Positions 62,417 through 64,000 of a stretch of 64,000 bases of DNA are shown in pieces. The position numbers and the translations under genes are program-made. This stretch comes from Argopecten irradians. Taxonomy: Eukaryota > Mollusca > Bivalvia > Pectinida > Pectinidae. How positions within the stretch are numbered: position 1 is the stretch's first letter; each line of letters begins with the position of its first letter. The notes under the pieces were generated by a model. The model ran no database searches. It worked only from the letters and a program-made list of their open reading frames with translations, and had not been told where the DNA came from. The stretch is taken from contig NC_091138.1 in assembly GCF_041381155.1 (NCBI RefSeq), forward strand, positions 19,407,255 to 19,471,254, written 5' to 3'.

Positions 62417-64000
62417 GTCAACCACATCATTTAATTATCAAATTTATATCTATTATGTATGTGATTGTTAACTAGAAGGTATGCACACAAACTAAAAGTG
62501 AATGAATGGACACCATAGAAAGTGAAAATCAGTCACTTGAGATGCCTGTTCTGAAGTTTTTGTGTGGCTTCAAATGTTTCAAGTTCTAGAAGAAAATAAA
62601 TGTTTGCTCTTAGTTTTAATTACTTCAAGGTATGTGAGTATAATATTCTTCATCATAAATGATGTACAAGTATCTAGATCATTTGATCTTATATTAATTC
62701 TGAGAATGTTCAGAAAGTCCTCAATACATTTGATATTTTACTAGTTTGAGTTCAACAAATTTCTTGAGAGTTTTATCAGTTTATGTTGAACATTCTTTTC
62801 ATGCTGATGTTAAATACATTTCTTTACATTTATCAGTATGTGTAAATAACTCACAATACAGTTGCCTGTTATGGTTGGGTCTAATAGTATAATTTATTTC
62901 ATTTGCATTACAATAACTGTATGACATGAAATTTTTCATCGTGTAAAAACTACTATTATTTTTATGGTTGTTTTGAAACCATGAATATTGAAGCAACAAA
63001 TCTATATCGCATATATTTTCACTATTGCTCCATTGGCTAATCACAAATACTTCTATCAACGAAATTATTTGAAAGCTCTAAACCAGGAAATTAAGAACAC
63101 ATGAATGTTTTATGTTATATTTGTCTGTCAAGATTTGGTTCTCCCTACCTACCTTCCAATAAGTACAATTAGTACAGACTGACAATCCTAAGATGAGATA
63201 ATATGCATTTTTTCTATAGCTAGAAGACCAATGTATAAGAAATTATTTTCGGAATTGTGAAAAGCATATTTATATCTGGATTACTTTAACAAGAAATCTG
63301 TATTTGGATTTTCATAGCTTACTTCTAATCACAATGCATAATTTTATTAGAGCAATGATTTTTTTAATGTTAGTTTCAGATTTGACGTAGTTATGGATAC
63401 TAACTATAAAATAACAGCTATGCAAATATAGTTTGTACAGTACCATATTCAATATACAATTGTATATGTTAATCACTGTGGCTGGTCCATAGAGGTAGAT
63501 GTTCATACAGATGGGTGAAACAATTGTCTAGGTTCATCAATAGAACAATTAGATGAATTGCTTTGGATTTATAATGGAATTTTATATTATGACTATAACT
63601 AGTATATAGCTGTTCAAATTTTTATCATATTGTTTTACTGAAAGTAATATTCAAGTGTTACACTTGAAAAGTATAATAAGTTTGTGAAAGCTATCAATTG
63701 GTAGGAAATGAAAAACTTCTTTTGGAAAATACAGTCTATTGTAATATTACATTTTCATGTATTATAAAACATATTGCAACAAAATCATAGCTTAAATATG
63801 GGTTTACATGCTAAATGTTCTATTGAGAATGTTACAAATCCAATATATTGTTACTACTGGAATTAAACATTTTCTATGGGAAAATATTAAGACAGAACGA
63901 AGGGATGATCAGTAGTGCAATGATTCTAGTAAGAATACAGATTTGCTCTGATTAAACAACCACAAAAAATTCAACATGGTTTCATATTCCTCATTATAGC
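62417..64000 (+). other. GET4 3'UTR and downstream, no other gene
   Basis: AT-rich, no supported coding frame. AATAAA at 62595-62600 is an early polyadenylation signal for GET4; further A-rich signals lie downstream. Confidence 0.5.

Overview
The window looks like nuclear DNA of a bivalve mollusc. It is AT-rich, its genes are split by GT-AG introns, and it carries GIMAP/AIG1 GTPase paralogs of the kind expanded in bivalves. It also holds a Pearl-type element (157-bp core repeats plus a GACG microsatellite), many short TIR elements and tRNA-derived SINEs. The species cannot be named from the sequence.

Layout. 1.6-12.2 kb (+): most of a gene coding for the end of a calponin-homology domain, a long Ser/Arg-Pro-rich region and a coiled coil; its 5' exons are missing or unrecognised. 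15.0-17.5 kb: a TIR transposon with palindromic 21-bp arrays at both ends and two other DNA elements nested inside. 18.2-19.9 kb: a 263-bp satellite. 21.1-28.0 kb and 34.3-41.0 kb: two copies of a duplicated segment, each with a GIMAP gene on the minus strand. Spliced, copy 1 codes for a CUE-like domain fused to a GIMAP GTPase, but a 569-bp TTAA-flanked MITE has cut off its tail. Copy 2 is a pseudogene, and a third copy survives only as a 3' fragment. Between them lie a heat-shock-element-rich promoter or LTR-like block, a second palindromic array, a foldback element, a Pearl element, inverted SINEs and a third palindromic element. Copy 2's intron holds a Mutator-like MITE and a broken LINE.

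41.7-45.4 kb (-): complete seven-exon DPH7 (diphthamide pathway), with a 25-bp minisatellite in an intron. 46.4-48.6 kb: a broken hAT-type transposase in which a 45-bp unit spanning the putative second catalytic Asp is repeated 14 times. 50.5-50.9 kb (-): last exon of a CDK2AP1/2 (NuRD subunit) homolog. 53.2-62.4 kb (+): complete nine-exon GET4/TRC35. GET4 and CDK2AP are divergent, and the 786 bp between them, including GET4 exon 1, is tandemly duplicated.

The host genes are unrelated housekeeping or immune-type loci rather than one pathway. The strongest leads are the CUE-GIMAP architecture with its MITE truncation, the two palindromic arrays that share an 11-bp linker but have different palindromic cores, the HSE promoter block, the duplicated GET4 promoter/exon 1 and the hAT motif expansion. 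All gene models are hand-spliced from frame, splice signals and remembered family sequences; no alignment was run.
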